Notes: generated by a model not told the origin, from the sequence alone. A stretch of 64,000 bases of DNA from Paramesorhizobium salinisoli (GCF_003335045.1 NZ_QOZG01000003.1:1-64000); one strand, 5' to 3'. Shown: positions 1 to 10,166, numbered from the stretch's first letter. Translations and numbers: made by a program.

Positions 1-467
1 GCGAGACGGTCGAGATCGTCGGCATCCGCCCGACGACGACGACGACTGTGACGGGCGTGGAAATGTTCCGCAAGCTGCTCGACCAGGGCCAGGCCGGCGA
101 CAACATCGGCGCTCTGCTTCGCGGTGTCGACCGTGAGGGCGTTGAGCGTGGCCAGATCCTGTGCAAGCCGGGTTCGGTCAAGCCGCACACCAGGTTCATG
201 GCGGAAGCCTACATCCTGACCAAGGACGAGGGTGGCCGTCATACGCCGTTCTTCACCAACTACCGTCCGCAGTTCTACTTCCGCACGACCGACGTGACGG
301 GTGTTGTGACGCTGCCGGAAGGCACTGAGATGGTGATGCCCGGCGACAACGTCACAATGGACGTGACGCTGATCGTGCCGATCGCGATGGAAGAGAAGCT
401 GCGTTTCGCTATCCGCGAAGGTGGCCGCACCGTCGGCGCCGGCATCGTCTCAAGCATCGTCGAATAA
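1..467 (+). CDS. tuf: Elongation factor Tu, C-terminal part (5' cut by window edge)
   Basis: EF-Tu is the GTPase that delivers aminoacyl-tRNA to the ribosomal A site. Only about the last 155 residues are present; reading starts at base 3. The remaining part covers the end of domain 2 and domain 3, with the signatures [41 protein letters not shown] and MPGDNV. It ends in SSIVE. rpsJ follows after 53 nt, the usual junction of the str operon (rpsL-rpsG-fusA-tuf) with the S10 operon in alphaproteobacteria. The GTPase domain lies outside the window, so whether this is tufA or tufB cannot be told. Confidence 0.98.
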   Translation, partial: ETVEIVGIRPTTTTTVTGVEMFRKLLDQGQAGDNIGALLRGVDREGVERGQILCKPGSVKPHTRFMAEAYILTKDEGGRHTPFFTNYRPQFYFRTTDVTGVVTLPEGTEMVMPGDNVTMDVTLIVPIAMEEKLRFAIREGGRTVGAGIVSSIVE

Positions 468-520
468 GATTGTGCAGGGACGTCTGAAAATGGCGTCCCG
501 CGTAACAAGGAACAGATGAA

Positions 521-829
521 ATGAACGGTCAAAACATCCGCATTCGCCTCAAGGCGTTTGATCATCGGATCCTTGACGCTTCGACGCGGGAGATCGTGTC
601 GACTGCCAAGCGTACCGGTGCCAATGTGCGCGGCCCGATCCCGCTTCCTACGCGGATCGAGAAGTTCACGGTCAACCGGTCGCCGCATATTGACAAGAAG
701 AGCCGCGAGCAGTTTGAGATGCGCACGCACAAGCGCCTGCTCGATATCGTAGACCCGACCCCGCAAACGGTTGACGCGCTGATGAAGCTCGACCTGTCTG
801 CAGGTGTCGATGTCGAGATCAAGCTGTAA
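521..829 (+). CDS. rpsJ: 30S ribosomal protein S10
   Basis: Small-subunit protein of the 30S head and first gene of the S10 operon; in E. coli it also acts as NusE in antitermination. At 102 residues it has the family length. It opens [16 protein letters not shown] and carries [16 protein letters not shown], the conserved loop region. AAGGA stands about 10 nt before the ATG. rplC begins 27 nt after the stop. The gap before it is short and shows no S10-leader-like structure, so tuf-rpsJ readthrough is likely. Confidence 0.98.
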   Translation: MNGQNIRIRLKAFDHRILDASTREIVSTAKRTGANVRGPIPLPTRIEKFTVNRSPHIDKKSREQFEMRTHKRLLDIVDPTPQTVDALMKLDLSAGVDVEIKL

Positions 830-856
830 AGCTTGAGGACGGAAGGAACGAACCCG

Positions 857-1594
857 ATGCGTTCAGGTGTTATTGCACAGAAGCTGGGCATGACCCGCGT
901 CTATAACGACGCTGGAGAGCATGTGCCGGTGACAGTTCTCCGCATGGAGAGCTGCCACGTGGTGGCCCAGCGTACAGTTGAAAAGAACGGTTACACGGCG
1001 GTTCAGCTTGGCGTTGGACTTGCCAAGGTTAAGAACACGCCCAAGGCACTGCGCGGACATTTCGCGAAGGCCGAGGTCGAGCCGAAGGCGAAAGTCGCGG
1101 AATTCCGCGTGTCGCCCGACAATCTCCTCGATGTTGGTGTCGAGATCACGGCGGAACATTTCGTTCCGGGCCAGAAGGTCGACGTGACCGGTACCTCGAT
1201 CGGTAAGGGTTTTGCCGGTTCGATGAAGCGCCACAACTTCGGTGGTCACCGCGCCTCGCATGGTAACTCTGTTACCCACCGTGCGCACGGTTCGACTGGC
1301 CAGCGCCAGGACCCCGGCAAGGTGTTCAAGGGCAAGAAGATGGCTGGTCACATGGGTCAGACCCGCGTGACGACACAGAACATCGAAGTCGTGTCCACCG
1401 ATCTCGATCGCGGCCTCATTCTGGTCCGCGGCGCGGTCCCGGGCTCGAAGGGCGCATGGATCCTGGTGCGTGACGCCGTGAAGGTTTCTGTGCCGGATAA
1501 CGCGCCGAAGCCGGCCGGTATCCGTCAGGCCGCACAGTCAGCAGCAGTGTCGTCAGCGCCTGAGATGGCCGAAGCGACTGAGGGAGCCGAATAA
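857..1594 (+). CDS. rplC: 50S ribosomal protein L3
   Basis: Large-subunit protein that reaches toward the peptidyl-transferase centre. The ATG was chosen because L3 proteins begin [16 protein letters not shown]; an in-frame TTG 24 nt upstream only adds a non-conserved tail. The conserved [18 protein letters not shown] and [16 protein letters not shown] stretch is intact. The product is 245 residues, longer than E. coli L3 (about 209), through a C-terminal Ala/Glu-rich tail typical of alphaproteobacteria. The TAA shares its last base with the rplD ATG (TAATG), which suggests translational coupling. Confidence 0.97.
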   Translation: MRSGVIAQKLGMTRVYNDAGEHVPVTVLRMESCHVVAQRTVEKNGYTAVQLGVGLAKVKNTPKALRGHFAKAEVEPKAKVAEFRVSPDNLLDVGVEITAEHFVPGQKVDVTGTSIGKGFAGSMKRHNFGGHRASHGNSVTHRAHGSTGQRQDPGKVFKGKKMAGHMGQTRVTTQNIEVVSTDLDRGLILVRGAVPGSKGAWILVRDAVKVSVPDNAPKPAGIRQAAQSAAVSSAPEMAEATEGAE

Positions 1595-2214
1595 TGGATC
1601 TCACGATTACAACTCTTGAAGGCAAGGATGCCGGCAAGGTGGAGCTCTCCGCGGAGATCTTCGGTCTTGAGCCGCGCGACGATATCCTTCAGCGCGTCGT
1701 CCGCTGGCAGCTCGCACGCCGCCAGCAGGGCACGCACAAGGCCAAGGGACGTTCCGAAATCGCCCGTACCGGCGCGAAGATGTACAAGCAGAAGGGAACG
1801 GGCCGCGCTCGTCACCATTCCGCTCGTGCTCCGCAGTTCCGCGGCGGTGGTAAGGCTCACGGCCCGGTTGTCCGCAGCCACGAGCATGAGCTGCCGAAGA
1901 AGGTTCGCGCTCTCGGTCTGCGTCACGCGCTTTCGGCCAAGCTGAAGTCGTCCGACCTGATCGTCATCGACGATCTGGCTTCCAAGGAAGCCAAGACCAA
2001 GGCTCTGACGGCGCAGTTCGCCAAGCTCGGCCTCGAGAACGCGCTGCTGATCGGCGGCGCCGAGATCGACGCGAACTTCCGCCTGGCGGCCTCGAACATT
2101 CCGAATATCGATGTTCTGCCGGTGCAGGGCATCAACGTCTATGACATCCTTCGCCGCGGCAAGCTCGTTCTTTCCAAGGCGGCGGTCGAAGCTCTCGAGG
2201 AGCGTTTCAAATGA
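1594..2214 (+). CDS. rplD: 50S ribosomal protein L4
   Basis: Large-subunit assembly protein whose extended loop lines the exit tunnel; in E. coli it represses its own S10 operon, but no equivalent leader is visible here. The 206-residue product has the tunnel loop ([22 protein letters not shown]) with the rest of the fold around it. It overlaps the rplC stop by one base and the rplW start by four (ATGA), so three genes are translationally coupled. Confidence 0.98.
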   Translation: MDLTITTLEGKDAGKVELSAEIFGLEPRDDILQRVVRWQLARRQQGTHKAKGRSEIARTGAKMYKQKGTGRARHHSARAPQFRGGGKAHGPVVRSHEHELPKKVRALGLRHALSAKLKSSDLIVIDDLASKEAKTKALTAQFAKLGLENALLIGGAEIDANFRLAASNIPNIDVLPVQGINVYDILRRGKLVLSKAAVEALEERFK

Positions 2215-2504
2215 CTGATCTTCGCCATTACGACGTGATCGTCAGCCCTGTCATCACCGAGAAGTCCACCATGGTTTCCGAACACAACCAGGTGGTCTTC
2301 AATGTGGCCCGCAAGGCGACGAAACCGGAAATCAAGGCTGCGGTCGAAGCGCTGTTTGGCGTCAAGGTCACCGCGGTGAACACTGCAGTGCGCAAGGGCA
2401 AGGTGAAGCGGTTCCGCGGCATCGTCGGGCGCCAGAGCGATGTCAAGAAAGCGATCGTGACGATAGCCGAAGGCCAATCCATCGACGTTTCGACTGGTCT
2501 TTGA
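2211..2504 (+). CDS. rplW: 50S ribosomal protein L23
   Basis: Protein at the tunnel exit and docking site for trigger factor, which is encoded in this window at 33.2 kb. The 97-residue product opens [20 protein letters not shown] and has the basic [12 protein letters not shown] segment, both typical. It starts inside the end of rplD (ATGA overlap) and is followed by rplB after 21 nt. Confidence 0.98.
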   Translation: MTDLRHYDVIVSPVITEKSTMVSEHNQVVFNVARKATKPEIKAAVEALFGVKVTAVNTAVRKGKVKRFRGIVGRQSDVKKAIVTIAEGQSIDVSTGL

Positions 2505-2525
2505 GAGGCCGTGGAGTAAAAGACA

Positions 2526-3359
2526 ATGGCACTCAAGCATTATAATCCCACCACGCCGAGCCAGCGTCAGCTGGTCCTCGTGGACCGTTCCGAGCTCTAC
2601 AAGGGCAAGCCGGTCAAGTCTTTGACCGAAGGCCTGCACTCGAAGGGTGGACGTAACAACACTGGTCGTATCACCGCCCGCTACCAGGGCGGCGGTCACA
2701 AGCGCACCTATCGCTTTGTCGATTTCAAGCGTCGCAAGCACGACGTTTCGGCGACGGTGGAGCGTCTTGAATACGATCCCAACCGCACGGCTTTCATCGC
2801 GCTCATCCGCTATGCGGACGGCGAGCTGAGCTACATCCTGGCGCCGCAGCGTCTCGCCGTTGGCGATCAGGTCATCGCCGGCACGTCAGCTGACGTGAAG
2901 CCTGGCAATGCGATGCCGCTTTCGGCCATGCCTGTGGGCACCATCATCCACAATGTGGAGATGAAGCCGGGCAAGGGCGGTCAGATCGCTCGCTCTGCCG
3001 GTACCTATGCGCAGCTCGTGGGCCGCGACCAGGGCATGGCGATCCTGCGCCTGAACTCGGGCGAGCAGCGTCTCGTTCACGGTTCCTGCTTCGCAACGGT
3101 CGGCGCCGTCTCGAACCCTGACCATGGCAACATCAACCTGGGCAAGGCCGGTCGTCGCGTCTGGCTCGGCAAGCGTCCAGGCGTTCGCGGTGTCGCGATG
3201 AACCCGGTCGACCATCCGCACGGCGGCGGCGAAGGCCGTACCTCCGGTGGCCGCCATCCTGTTTCTCCGTGGGGCAAGCCCACGAAGGGCAAGAAGACGC
3301 GCTCCAACAAGGCGACGGACAAGTTCATCATGCGTTCGCGTCATCAGCGCAAGAAGTAA
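2526..3359 (+). CDS. rplB: 50S ribosomal protein L2
   Basis: Large-subunit protein required for subunit joining and peptidyl-transferase activity. The 277-residue product has the L2 hallmarks: [19 protein letters not shown] near the N-terminus and [18 protein letters not shown] near the C-terminus, which includes the conserved histidine. Length matches the family. It sits between rplW and rpsS with 21 and 15 nt spacers. Confidence 0.98.
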   Translation: MALKHYNPTTPSQRQLVLVDRSELYKGKPVKSLTEGLHSKGGRNNTGRITARYQGGGHKRTYRFVDFKRRKHDVSATVERLEYDPNRTAFIALIRYADGELSYILAPQRLAVGDQVIAGTSADVKPGNAMPLSAMPVGTIIHNVEMKPGKGGQIARSAGTYAQLVGRDQGMAILRLNSGEQRLVHGSCFATVGAVSNPDHGNINLGKAGRRVWLGKRPGVRGVAMNPVDHPHGGGEGRTSGGRHPVSPWGKPTKGKKTRSNKATDKFIMRSRHQRKK

Positions 3360-3374
3360 GAGAGGAAGTCTGAA

Positions 3375-3653
3375 ATGGCTCGTTCAGTTTGGAAAGGCCC
3401 GTTCATAGACGGCTATCTTCTCAAGAAGGCTGAGAAGGTACGCGAAGGCGGTCGCAGTGAGGTTATCAAGATTTGGAGCCGTCGCTCCACGATCCTGCCG
3501 CAGTTTGTCGGTCTGACCTTCGGCGTCTATAACGGCAACAAGCATGTGCCGGTTTCAGTGTCCGAGGAAATGGTCGGACACAAGTTCGGTGAATTCTCTC
3601 CGACCCGGACCTATTACGGTCATGGTGCGGACAAGAAGGCAAAGAGGAAATAA
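3375..3653 (+). CDS. rpsS: 30S ribosomal protein S19
   Basis: Head protein that works with S13 to contact tRNA. The 92-residue product has [34 protein letters not shown] and [15 protein letters not shown], all diagnostic. An AGAGGAAG ribosome-binding site lies upstream of the ATG. rplV starts 2 nt after the stop. Confidence 0.98.
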   Translation: MARSVWKGPFIDGYLLKKAEKVREGGRSEVIKIWSRRSTILPQFVGLTFGVYNGNKHVPVSVSEEMVGHKFGEFSPTRTYYGHGADKKAKRK

Positions 3654-3655
3654 CG

Positions 3656-4045
3656 ATGGGCAAGGCTAAGGCTCCGCGCCAGCTTAAGGATAACGAGGCG
3701 AAAGCCGTCGCCCGCACGATCCGCGTCAGCCCGCAGAAGCTCAACCTCGTGGCGAGCTTGATCCGCGGCAAGAAGGTAAGTGCGGCATTGGCCGATCTGA
3801 CGTTTTCGCGCAAGCGGATCGCCGGTACGGTGAAGAAGACGCTTGAATCGGCGATCGCCAACGCTGAAAACAACCACGACCTCGATGTCGATGCGCTGAT
3901 CGTCGCGGAAGCCTATGTCGGCAAGTCGATTGTCATGAAGCGCTTCCACGTTCGTGGCCGCGGTCGCGCGAGCCGGATCGAGAAGCCATTCTCGCATCTC
4001 ACCATCGTTGTCCGCGAAGCCGCGGAAAAAGGGGAGGCCGCATAA
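3656..4045 (+). CDS. rplV: 50S ribosomal protein L22
   Basis: Exit-tunnel protein. At 129 residues it is slightly longer than E. coli L22 (110) because of N- and C-terminal extensions. It contains [20 protein letters not shown] and the tunnel hairpin region [20 protein letters not shown]. The stop TAA overlaps the rpsC ATG by one base (TAATG). Confidence 0.98.
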   Translation: MGKAKAPRQLKDNEAKAVARTIRVSPQKLNLVASLIRGKKVSAALADLTFSRKRIAGTVKKTLESAIANAENNHDLDVDALIVAEAYVGKSIVMKRFHVRGRGRASRIEKPFSHLTIVVREAAEKGEAA

Positions 4046-4755
4046 TGGGCCAGAAGATTAATCCGATCGGCTTCCGCCTCGGCATCAATCGCACCTGGGA
4101 TTCGCGTTGGTATGCGAACACCGGCGAGTACGGCAAGCTGCTGCATGAAGACATCAAGATCCGTCAGTATCTGATGGAAGAGCTGAAGCAGGCTGCGATC
4201 TCCAAGGTCGTGATCGAGCGTCCGCACAAGAAGTGCCGTGTGACCATTCACTCGGCTCGTCCGGGTCTGATCATCGGCAAGAAGGGCGCGGATATCGAGA
4301 AGCTCCGCAAGAAGCTTTCCGAGATGACGAATTCGGAAGCTGCGCTCAACATCGTTGAAGTGCGCAAGCCCGAAATCGACGCTGTGCTGGTCGCCCAGTC
4401 GATTGCTCAGCAGCTGGAACGCCGTATTGCATTCCGTCGCGCCATGAAACGCGCAGTGCAGTCCGCCATGCGTCTTGGCGCCGAGGGTATTCGTATCAAT
4501 TGCTCCGGTCGTCTCGGTGGTGCTGAAATCGCTCGTATGGAATGGTATCGCGAAGGCCGCGTTCCGCTTCACACGCTGCGTGCCGACATCGATTACGGAA
4601 CGGCTGAGGCTAAAACCGCCTATGGCATCTGCGGCGTCAAGGTCTGGGTGTTCAAGGGCGAGATCCTTGAGCATGACCCGATGGCTTCCGAGCGCCGTGC
4701 TGTTGAAGGCGACAGCCAGGGCTTCTCATCGAACCGCCGGCGCGAAAACGCCTGA
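4045..4755 (+). CDS. rpsC: 30S ribosomal protein S3
   Basis: 30S head protein at the mRNA entrance, with helicase activity in E. coli. The 236-residue product begins [20 protein letters not shown], contains a type II KH domain with the RNA-binding GKKG loop (near residue 78), and the conserved [13 protein letters not shown] segment. It overlaps the end of rplV by one base and is followed by rplP after 37 nt. Confidence 0.98.
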   Translation: MGQKINPIGFRLGINRTWDSRWYANTGEYGKLLHEDIKIRQYLMEELKQAAISKVVIERPHKKCRVTIHSARPGLIIGKKGADIEKLRKKLSEMTNSEAALNIVEVRKPEIDAVLVAQSIAQQLERRIAFRRAMKRAVQSAMRLGAEGIRINCSGRLGGAEIARMEWYREGRVPLHTLRADIDYGTAEAKTAYGICGVKVWVFKGEILEHDPMASERRAVEGDSQGFSSNRRRENA

Positions 4756-4792
4756 TCGCGGGTCGCGGGCAAGATTTTTGGAGTAGAGAACA

Positions 4793-5206
4793 ATGTTGCA
4801 GCCTAAGCGCACAAAGTTCCGCAAGCAGTTCAAGGGCCGTATTCACGGCGCGTCGAAGGGCGGTACGGAGCTCAATTTCGGTGCTTTCGGATTGAAGGCA
4901 GTGGAGCCGGAACGCATCACTGCGCGTCAGATTGAAGCGGCCCGCCGCGCGATCACCCGTCACATGAAGCGTGCCGGCCGCGTGTGGATCCGCATTTTCC
5001 CGGATGTGCCGGTCACATCGAAGCCTACCGAAGTCCGTATGGGTAAAGGTAAGGGCGGCGTGGACTATTGGGCAGCTCGCGTTGCACCGGGTCGCGTCAT
5101 GTTCGAGCTTGACGGCGTGCCTGAAGATGTGGCACGCGAAGCGCTTCGACTCGGAGCTGCGAAGCTCCCGATCAAGACGCGCTTCATACAGCGCATCGCA
5201 GAATAA
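4793..5206 (+). CDS. rplP: 50S ribosomal protein L16
   Basis: Large-subunit protein near the A-site tRNA elbow. The 137-residue product opens [16 protein letters not shown] and has the family motif [22 protein letters not shown] site stands about 9 nt before the ATG. rpmC follows after 11 nt. Confidence 0.98.
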   Translation: MLQPKRTKFRKQFKGRIHGASKGGTELNFGAFGLKAVEPERITARQIEAARRAITRHMKRAGRVWIRIFPDVPVTSKPTEVRMGKGKGGVDYWAARVAPGRVMFELDGVPEDVAREALRLGAAKLPIKTRFIQRIAE

Positions 5207-5217
5207 GAGAGGCAGCC

Positions 5218-5418
5218 ATGAAAGCCGCAGAAGTTCGGGCGCAGAGCCTCGACCAGATGAATGATGAGCTGGCCAAGCTCAAGAAGGAGCAGTTCAACCT
5301 GCGCTTCCAGAAGGCTACCGGCCAGCTCGAGAAAACAGCGCGTGTCAAGGAAATCCGCCGTGACATCGCCCGTATCAAGACTATCGCCCGCCAGAAGGCG
5401 GCCGAAAGCAAGGCATAA
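5218..5418 (+). CDS. rpmC: 50S ribosomal protein L29
   Basis: Small helical hairpin protein at the tunnel exit, next to L23 and part of the SRP and trigger factor docking surface. The 66 residues match the family, with [20 protein letters not shown] as the signature. AGAGG stands upstream of the ATG. It lies between rplP and rpsQ, as usual. Confidence 0.97.
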   Translation: MKAAEVRAQSLDQMNDELAKLKKEQFNLRFQKATGQLEKTARVKEIRRDIARIKTIARQKAAESKA

Positions 5419-5430
5419 GGAAAGAATATC

Positions 5431-5673
5431 ATGCCTAAACGCGTTCTGCAGGGCGTTGTCGTCAGCGACAAGAACGACAAGACCGTTGTGGTCAAGGTCG
5501 AGCGGCGCTATTCGCATCCGCTTCTCCAGAAGACCGTGCGCCAGTCGAAGAAGTACAAGGCGCATGACGAGAACAATCAGTGCAAGGTCGGCGACCTCGT
5601 TTCCATCGAGGAATCGAAGCCGATCTCGAAAGACAAGTGTTGGGTCGTCGTAACCGACGCTCCGGCGGGCTAA
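5431..5673 (+). CDS. rpsQ: 30S ribosomal protein S17
   Basis: Primary 16S rRNA-binding protein and last gene of the classical S10 operon. The 80-residue product has the OB-fold signature [20 protein letters not shown] and the [10 protein letters not shown] region. A 67-nt spacer separates it from rplN; I see no terminator there, so the S10 and spc groups are probably co-transcribed. Confidence 0.97.
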   Translation: MPKRVLQGVVVSDKNDKTVVVKVERRYSHPLLQKTVRQSKKYKAHDENNQCKVGDLVSIEESKPISKDKCWVVVTDAPAG

Positions 5674-5740
5674 CAAACCACAGCAATAGAGGGCAGGGCG
5701 AGAAGTCCGACCCGGCTGAACGAAAAGAAGGCGGCCAGTC

Positions 5741-6109
5741 ATGATTCAGATGCAAACAAACCTCGACGTCGCGGATAATTCCGGCGCCCGTCGTGTCATG
5801 TGCATCAAGGTGCTGGGCGGTTCGAAGCGGAAATATGCTTCGGTCGGCGACATCATTGTCGTTTCGATCAAGGAAGCCATTCCGCGCGGCCGCGTGAAGA
5901 AGGGCGACGTGATGAAGGCGGTTGTCGTGCGCACCGCCAAGGACATCCGCCGTGCCGATGGCAGTGTTATCCGGTTCGACAAGAACGCTGCCGTTTTGAT
6001 CGATAACAAGAAAGAGCCCATCGGCACCCGTATCTTCGGACCGGTTCCGCGCGAACTTCGTGCCAAGAACCACATGAAGATCATCTCGCTGGCTCCAGAA
6101 GTTCTGTAA
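5741..6109 (+). CDS. rplN: 50S ribosomal protein L14
   Basis: Large-subunit protein at the subunit interface and first gene of the spc group. The 122-residue product matches family length exactly and carries [19 protein letters not shown] and the closing [27 protein letters not shown] lies upstream of the ATG. rplX follows after 12 nt. Confidence 0.98.
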   Translation: MIQMQTNLDVADNSGARRVMCIKVLGGSKRKYASVGDIIVVSIKEAIPRGRVKKGDVMKAVVVRTAKDIRRADGSVIRFDKNAAVLIDNKKEPIGTRIFGPVPRELRAKNHMKIISLAPEVL

Positions 6110-6121
6110 GGGAGCAAGACG

Positions 6122-6436
6122 ATGCAGAAGATACGTAAAGGCGACAAGGTCGTCGTTCTGGCCGGTAAGGATAAGGGCCGCTCGGGCGAAGTGCTCAGCG
6201 TCGCGCCCAAGGACGACAAGGCCGTTGTTCGTGGCATTAATGTAGTGAAGCGCCATCAGCGCCAGAGTCAGACGCAGGAAGCGGGCATCATTTCCAAGGA
6301 AGCCCCGATCCATCTGTCCAACCTGGCCGTTGCCGATCCCAAGGATGGAAAGCCGACCCGCGTCGGCTTCCGCATCGAAAAGGACGGCAAGAAGGTGCGT
6401 GTGGCAAAACGTTCTGGAGAGCTGATCGATGGCTGA
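6122..6436 (+). CDS. rplX: 50S ribosomal protein L24
   Basis: Assembly initiator protein of the large subunit. The 104-residue product has the KOW motif [20 protein letters not shown] near the N-terminus and a conserved NVVKRHQ segment. It overlaps the start of rplE by 8 nt, which suggests coupled translation. Confidence 0.98.
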   Translation: MQKIRKGDKVVVLAGKDKGRSGEVLSVAPKDDKAVVRGINVVKRHQRQSQTQEAGIISKEAPIHLSNLAVADPKDGKPTRVGFRIEKDGKKVRVAKRSGELIDG

Positions 6437-6986
6437 GGTAAGAATCGAACCGCGCTTGAAGAAGCAGTACCAGGACGTAGTCCGCAAGGCGCTTCTAGAG
6501 CAGTTCAAATACGACAACGAGATGCAAATTCCGCGCGTCGATAAAGTTGTCATCAATATGGGTATCGGCGAAGCGACAGGCGACTCTAAGAAGCCTGCGA
6601 TCGCCGCCGAAGACCTCGCGCAGATTGCCGGCCAGAAGCCAGTGATCACCTACGCCCGCAATTCCATCGCGACCTTCAAGGTCCGCGAGAATATGCCGCT
6701 TGGCGCCAAGGTTACGCTCCGCAAGGATCGTATGTACGAGTTCCTGGACCGTCTGATCACCATCGCGCTGCCGCGCGTACGTGACTTTCGCGGCCTGAAC
6801 CCGAAGAGCTTTGATGGCCGTGGCAACTTTGCCATGGGTATCAAGGAACACATCGTGTTCCCGGAGATCAACTACGATAAGGTCGATCAGATCTGGGGCA
6901 TGGATATCATCGTTTGCACGACCGCCAAGACGGATGATGAGGCGCGCGCTCTGCTGCGTGCTTTCAACTTCCCGTTCCGGCAGTAA
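6429..6986 (+). CDS. rplE: 50S ribosomal protein L5
   Basis: 5S rRNA-binding protein of the central protuberance. The 185-residue product has [16 protein letters not shown] and [20 protein letters not shown], both typical. The start lies inside rplX, supported by GGAG just upstream of the ATG. rpsN follows after 25 nt. Confidence 0.98.
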   Translation: MAEVRIEPRLKKQYQDVVRKALLEQFKYDNEMQIPRVDKVVINMGIGEATGDSKKPAIAAEDLAQIAGQKPVITYARNSIATFKVRENMPLGAKVTLRKDRMYEFLDRLITIALPRVRDFRGLNPKSFDGRGNFAMGIKEHIVFPEINYDKVDQIWGMDIIVCTTAKTDDEARALLRAFNFPFRQ

Positions 6987-7011
6987 CGACAAGCGTAGCG
7001 AGGTAATTGAA

Positions 7012-7317
7012 ATGGCCAAGACGAGCGCAGTCGAAAAGAACAAGCACCGCGTGCAGTTGGTTAAGCGTCACGCTGCGAAGCGTGCACGGTTGAAGGCGGT
7101 TGTTATGAACCAGAGCCTTCCGTTGGACGAGCGCTTCCGGGCGACCATCCAGCTGGCTGAACTGCCGCGTAATTCTGCAAGGGTCCGTATCCGCAATCGT
7201 TGCGAGATCTCGGGCCGTCCGCGCGGTTTCTACCGCAAGCTCAAAATGTCGCGTATCGCGCTCCGCCAGCTGGGTTCTCTCGGCCAGGTTCCGGGCGTGG
7301 TCAAGTCGAGCTGGTAA
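7012..7317 (+). CDS. rpsN: 30S ribosomal protein S14 (zinc-independent long form)
   Basis: 30S head protein. The ATG chosen gives MAKTSAVEKNKHR and 101 residues, the exact length of the long form; the open frame extends further upstream only through rplE sequence. There is no CxxC zinc ribbon, so this is the zinc-independent type. NRCEISGRPRGFYRKLKMSR is the family signature. GAGG precedes the start. It lies between rplE and rpsH, the standard spc order. Confidence 0.97.
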   Translation: MAKTSAVEKNKHRVQLVKRHAAKRARLKAVVMNQSLPLDERFRATIQLAELPRNSARVRIRNRCEISGRPRGFYRKLKMSRIALRQLGSLGQVPGVVKSSW

Positions 7318-7329
7318 GGGAGAAGCCCC

Positions 7330-7728
7330 ATGTCTATGTCAGATCCTCTCGGCGATATGCTGACCCGCATCCGTAACGCGATCGGCCGCAAGAAGAGCAG
7401 GGTTCTTACCCCTGCTTCGAAGCTTCGCGCCCGCGTTCTCGATGTGCTTCAGTCCGAAGGTTATATCCGCGGATACAGCCAGACCGAATTCGAAAACGGC
7501 AAGTCCGAGATCGAAATCGAGCTGAAATATTACGAAGGCGCTCCGGTTATCCGCGAGATCACGCGCGTTTCGAAGCCTGGCCGCCGTGTTTATGTGTCGG
7601 TCAAGTCTATTCCGCAGGTCGCAAACGGTCTTGGTATTTCGATCCTCTCCACGCCGAAGGGCGTGATGGCGGATCACGAGGCTCGCGAACAGAACGTTGG
7701 TGGTGAGCTGCTCTGCCGCATCTTCTGA
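7330..7728 (+). CDS. rpsH: 30S ribosomal protein S8
   Basis: 16S rRNA-binding protein; in E. coli it represses the spc operon by binding the rplE region. The 132-residue product has [16 protein letters not shown] and the C-terminal [19 protein letters not shown] signature. Two in-frame ATGs lie close together (7330 and 7336); the first has the better spacing to GGGAGAAG. A 39-nt spacer leads to rplF. Confidence 0.97.
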   Translation: MSMSDPLGDMLTRIRNAIGRKKSRVLTPASKLRARVLDVLQSEGYIRGYSQTEFENGKSEIEIELKYYEGAPVIREITRVSKPGRRVYVSVKSIPQVANGLGISILSTPKGVMADHEAREQNVGGELLCRIF

Positions 7729-7767
7729 TGCGGCTGCGGTGAACAGGAAGAAACGGACAGGTGAACA

Positions 7768-8301
7768 ATGTCTCGTATCGGTAAAAAACCCGTGCCGGTC
7801 CCGGCGGGCGTAACTGCCACCGTTGAGGGCAAGACCGTCAAGGCCAAGGGCGCGAAGGGCGAGCTGTCGTTCGTCGTCAATGATGAAGTGCTGGTGAAGC
7901 TGGAAGACGATGGGGTCCATGTGGACCCGCGCGACCAGTCGAAGGTGGCGCGTTCGAAGTGGGGCATGTCCCGCACGATGATCGCCAACATCTTCAACGG
8001 CGTGAAGGACGGCTTCGAGAAGAAGCTTGAGATCAACGGCGTCGGCTACCGCGCAGCGATGCAGGGCAAGAACCTGCAGCTTTCGCTGGGCTTCAGCCAC
8101 GAAGTGATCTATCAGGTCCCGGCTGGAATCACTGTTGTCGTGCCGAAGCCGACGGAAATCATTGTCAGCGGCATCGACAAGCAGCAAGTTGGCCAGGTTG
8201 CGGCCGAGATCCGCGAATATCGCGAACCCGAGCCTTACAAGGGCAAGGGCGTGAAATATGCTGGCGAGAAGATCGTCCGCAAAGAAGGCAAGAAGAAGTA
8301 A
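7768..8301 (+). CDS. rplF: 50S ribosomal protein L6
   Basis: Large-subunit protein near the factor-binding centre. The 177-residue product begins [15 protein letters not shown] and ends with the conserved [20 protein letters not shown]. Length and order fit. AACAGG precedes the ATG, and rplR starts 12 nt after the stop. Confidence 0.98.
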   Translation: MSRIGKKPVPVPAGVTATVEGKTVKAKGAKGELSFVVNDEVLVKLEDDGVHVDPRDQSKVARSKWGMSRTMIANIFNGVKDGFEKKLEINGVGYRAAMQGKNLQLSLGFSHEVIYQVPAGITVVVPKPTEIIVSGIDKQQVGQVAAEIREYREPEPYKGKGVKYAGEKIVRKEGKKK

Positions 8302-8313
8302 GGAACTCGCGTC

Positions 8314-8676
8314 ATGGCATCGCCGAAAGAAACCATTCAGCGTCGCGCATCGCGCGTTCGCCGTCAGCTCAAGGCGGTCTCCAGTGGCCGTCTGCGGCTT
8401 AGCGTGCATCGCTCTTCGAAGAACATCTACGCGCAGATCATTGATGATGCGCGTGGACAGACCATTGCAGCTGCCTCGACCCTCGACGGTGAGTTGAAGG
8501 GCAAGCTCAAGACCGGCGCGGACCAGGATGCCGCCGCCGCTGTCGGCAAGCTTGTCGCTGAACGCGCTGTCAAGGCTGGCGTCAAGGAAGTCGTGTTCGA
8601 CCGTGGGTCGTTCATTTTCCATGGTCGCGTCAAGGCCCTGGCCGAAGCTGCCCGTGAAGCGGGCCTGAGCTTCTGA
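8314..8676 (+). CDS. rplR: 50S ribosomal protein L18
   Basis: 5S rRNA-binding protein of the central protuberance. The 120-residue product has the [20 protein letters not shown] core and the closing [20 protein letters not shown] signature. The 75-nt gap to rpsE carries a perfect hairpin (listed separately). Confidence 0.98.
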   Translation: MASPKETIQRRASRVRRQLKAVSSGRLRLSVHRSSKNIYAQIIDDARGQTIAAASTLDGELKGKLKTGADQDAAAAVGKLVAERAVKAGVKEVVFDRGSFIFHGRVKALAEAAREAGLSF

Positions 8677-8683
8677 TTTAGCC

Positions 8684-8710
8684 GCATGATCTCTCTCTAT
8701 GAGATCATGC
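8684..8710 (+). repeat. Perfect 10-bp inverted repeat between rplR and rpsE
   Basis: GCATGATCTC and GAGATCATGC are exact reverse complements separated by a 7-nt loop (TCTCTAT). It lies wholly in the 75-nt rplR-rpsE gap. There is no T run after it, so a simple intrinsic terminator is unlikely. It may be a remnant of a dispersed palindrome, since GCATGATC ends recur in another element at 33.2 kb, or an RNA hairpin that tunes or stabilises the polycistronic message. Confidence 0.7.
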
Positions 8711-8751
8711 ATTTTCAATTGTGCTTCCGGAAAAGAAAAAGGAACTAGGAA

Positions 8752-9309
8752 ATGGCACAGAGAGAACGGAGCCGCGAAGGCGGCCGTGAGGAGCGCGACA
8801 GCGAATTCGTCGACAAGCTCGTTCACATCAACCGCGTCGCCAAGGTCGTCAAGGGCGGCCGGCGTTTTGGTTTTGCGGCACTCGTCGTGGTCGGTGACCA
8901 GAAGGGCCGTGTAGGCTTTGGTCATGGCAAGGCACGCGAAGTGCCGGAAGCGATCCGCAAGGCCACCGAGGCTGCCAAGCGCGACCTGATTTTCGTGCCC
9001 CTGCGTTCGGGCCGTACGCTTCATCATGACGTCGAAGGCCGTCATGGCGCCGGCAAGGTTCTGCTGCGCGCCGCCGCTGCCGGTACCGGCATCATCGCAG
9101 GTGGCCCAATGCGCGCCGTCTTCGAGACGCTCGGCATGCAGGACGTCGTTGCCAAGTCGCTCGGTTCGTCGAACCCGTACAACATGGTTCGCGCGACGTT
9201 TGATGCGCTGAAGCACCAGATGCATCCGAAGGATGTCGCTGCGCAGCGTGGCATCAAGTACGCGACCCTTCAGGCTCGCCGCCATGATGTGGTCGGCGCT
9301 GAGGAATAG
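8752..9309 (+). CDS. rpsE: 30S ribosomal protein S5
   Basis: Body protein of the 30S subunit, important for decoding accuracy. The 185-residue product has the double-stranded RNA-binding-like N-domain ([33 protein letters not shown]) and the C-terminal [11 protein letters not shown] and [15 protein letters not shown] signatures. AGGAACTAGGAA precedes the ATG. Confidence 0.98.
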   Translation: MAQRERSREGGREERDSEFVDKLVHINRVAKVVKGGRRFGFAALVVVGDQKGRVGFGHGKAREVPEAIRKATEAAKRDLIFVPLRSGRTLHHDVEGRHGAGKVLLRAAAAGTGIIAGGPMRAVFETLGMQDVVAKSLGSSNPYNMVRATFDALKHQMHPKDVAAQRGIKYATLQARRHDVVGAEE

Positions 9310-9357
9310 CCGTACTGGCGCGGGCTACTGGCCTGTCGAAGACAAGGAATATGAGTG

Positions 9358-9558
9358 ATGGCTGAGAAGAAGAAGGGCGCGACGGTTACGGTCGAACAGA
9401 CTGGCAGCCCCATCCGTCGTCCGGCCGAGCAGCGCGCGACGCTGATCGGTCTGGGTCTTAATAAAATGCACCGTCGCAGGACGCTGGAAGATACTCCGGC
9501 AGTTCGCGGCATGATCGCCAAGGTTCAGCATCTCGTCCGCATCGTGGACGAGGTCTGA
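9358..9558 (+). CDS. rpmD: 50S ribosomal protein L30
   Basis: Small large-subunit protein, 66 residues, with [13 protein letters not shown] and [21 protein letters not shown] (family core). The start is the ATG of GTGATG; the GTG three bases earlier is the alternative. It lies between rpsE and rplO as in other spc operons. Confidence 0.96.
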   Translation: MAEKKKGATVTVEQTGSPIRRPAEQRATLIGLGLNKMHRRRTLEDTPAVRGMIAKVQHLVRIVDEV

Positions 9559-9578
9559 TAACGCGGGAGATTGAAACG

Positions 9579-10055
9579 ATGAAACTCAACGATCTGCGTG
9601 ACAAGCCCGATGCTACCAAGGCTCGCAAGCGCGTCGCCCGCGGTATTGGTTCCGGCACCGGCAAGACCGGCGGTCGTGGCGTGAAGGGACAGAAGTCCCG
9701 CTCAGGCGTCGCGATCAATGGCTTCGAGGGCGGCCAGATGCCGATCTATCGTCGCCTGCCGAAGCGTGGCTTCACCAATATCTTCGCCAAGAGCTTCAAT
9801 ACCGTGTCGGTTGGCCGCGTTCAGCAGGCAATCGATGCCGGCAAGCTCGATGTGAAGCAGGCCGTGACGGCCGAAGCCCTCAAGGTTGCCGGCGTCATTC
9901 GCCGCACCAAGGACGGCGTACGCCTGCTTGCCGACGGCGAAATCACTGCTAAGGTGAATTTCGAAGTGGCAGGCGCCTCGAAGACTGCGATCGAAAAGAT
10001 CGAGAAGTCGGGCGGCTCGGTAAAATTGCCGGAAGCCGCTGCCGCTGCCGAGTAA
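9579..10055 (+). CDS. rplO: 50S ribosomal protein L15
   Basis: Late-assembly large-subunit protein. The 158-residue product opens [19 protein letters not shown] and has the glycine-rich [20 protein letters not shown] followed by [17 protein letters not shown], all diagnostic. GGGAG precedes the ATG. After its stop a GC-rich UUCG hairpin separates it from secY. Confidence 0.98.
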   Translation: MKLNDLRDKPDATKARKRVARGIGSGTGKTGGRGVKGQKSRSGVAINGFEGGQMPIYRRLPKRGFTNIFAKSFNTVSVGRVQQAIDAGKLDVKQAVTAEALKVAGVIRRTKDGVRLLADGEITAKVNFEVAGASKTAIEKIEKSGGSVKLPEAAAAAE

Positions 10056-10068
10056 GCATAAAGTTGAT

Positions 10069-10092
10069 AGCGGCGGCTTTCGAGCCGCCGCT
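10069..10092 (+). promoter_or_regulatory. GC-rich UUCG-tetraloop hairpin between rplO and secY
   Basis: AGCGGCGGCT and AGCCGCCGCT form a perfect 10-bp stem closed by TTCG, an unusually stable tetraloop in RNA. No long U tract follows (TGTACCTTTG), so it is at most a partial terminator; it could reduce readthrough into secY or block 3' exonucleases and protect the ribosomal part of the message. Confidence 0.65.
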
Positions 10093-10128
10093 TGTACCTT
10101 TGTGCCTTTGCACATATCTGGGGTAGGA

Positions 10129-10145
10129 CCGCCATTGAATGGCGG
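10129..10145 (+). promoter_or_regulatory. Second small hairpin upstream of secY
   Basis: CCGCCAT and ATGGCGG pair perfectly around a 3-nt loop (TGA), ending 21 nt before the secY ATG and just upstream of its GGAGA ribosome-binding site. With the UUCG hairpin it makes two structures in one 111-nt gap. A role in setting secY translation relative to the ribosomal genes is possible but not shown. Confidence 0.5.
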
Positions 10146-10166
10146 GGGACAGACCGGAGATCTTTC

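Noticed and set aside
7339-9285. 648-codon minus-strand open frame across rpsH-rpsE
   Set aside because: Covers five ribosomal protein genes in antisense; an artefact of GC-rich codon use.
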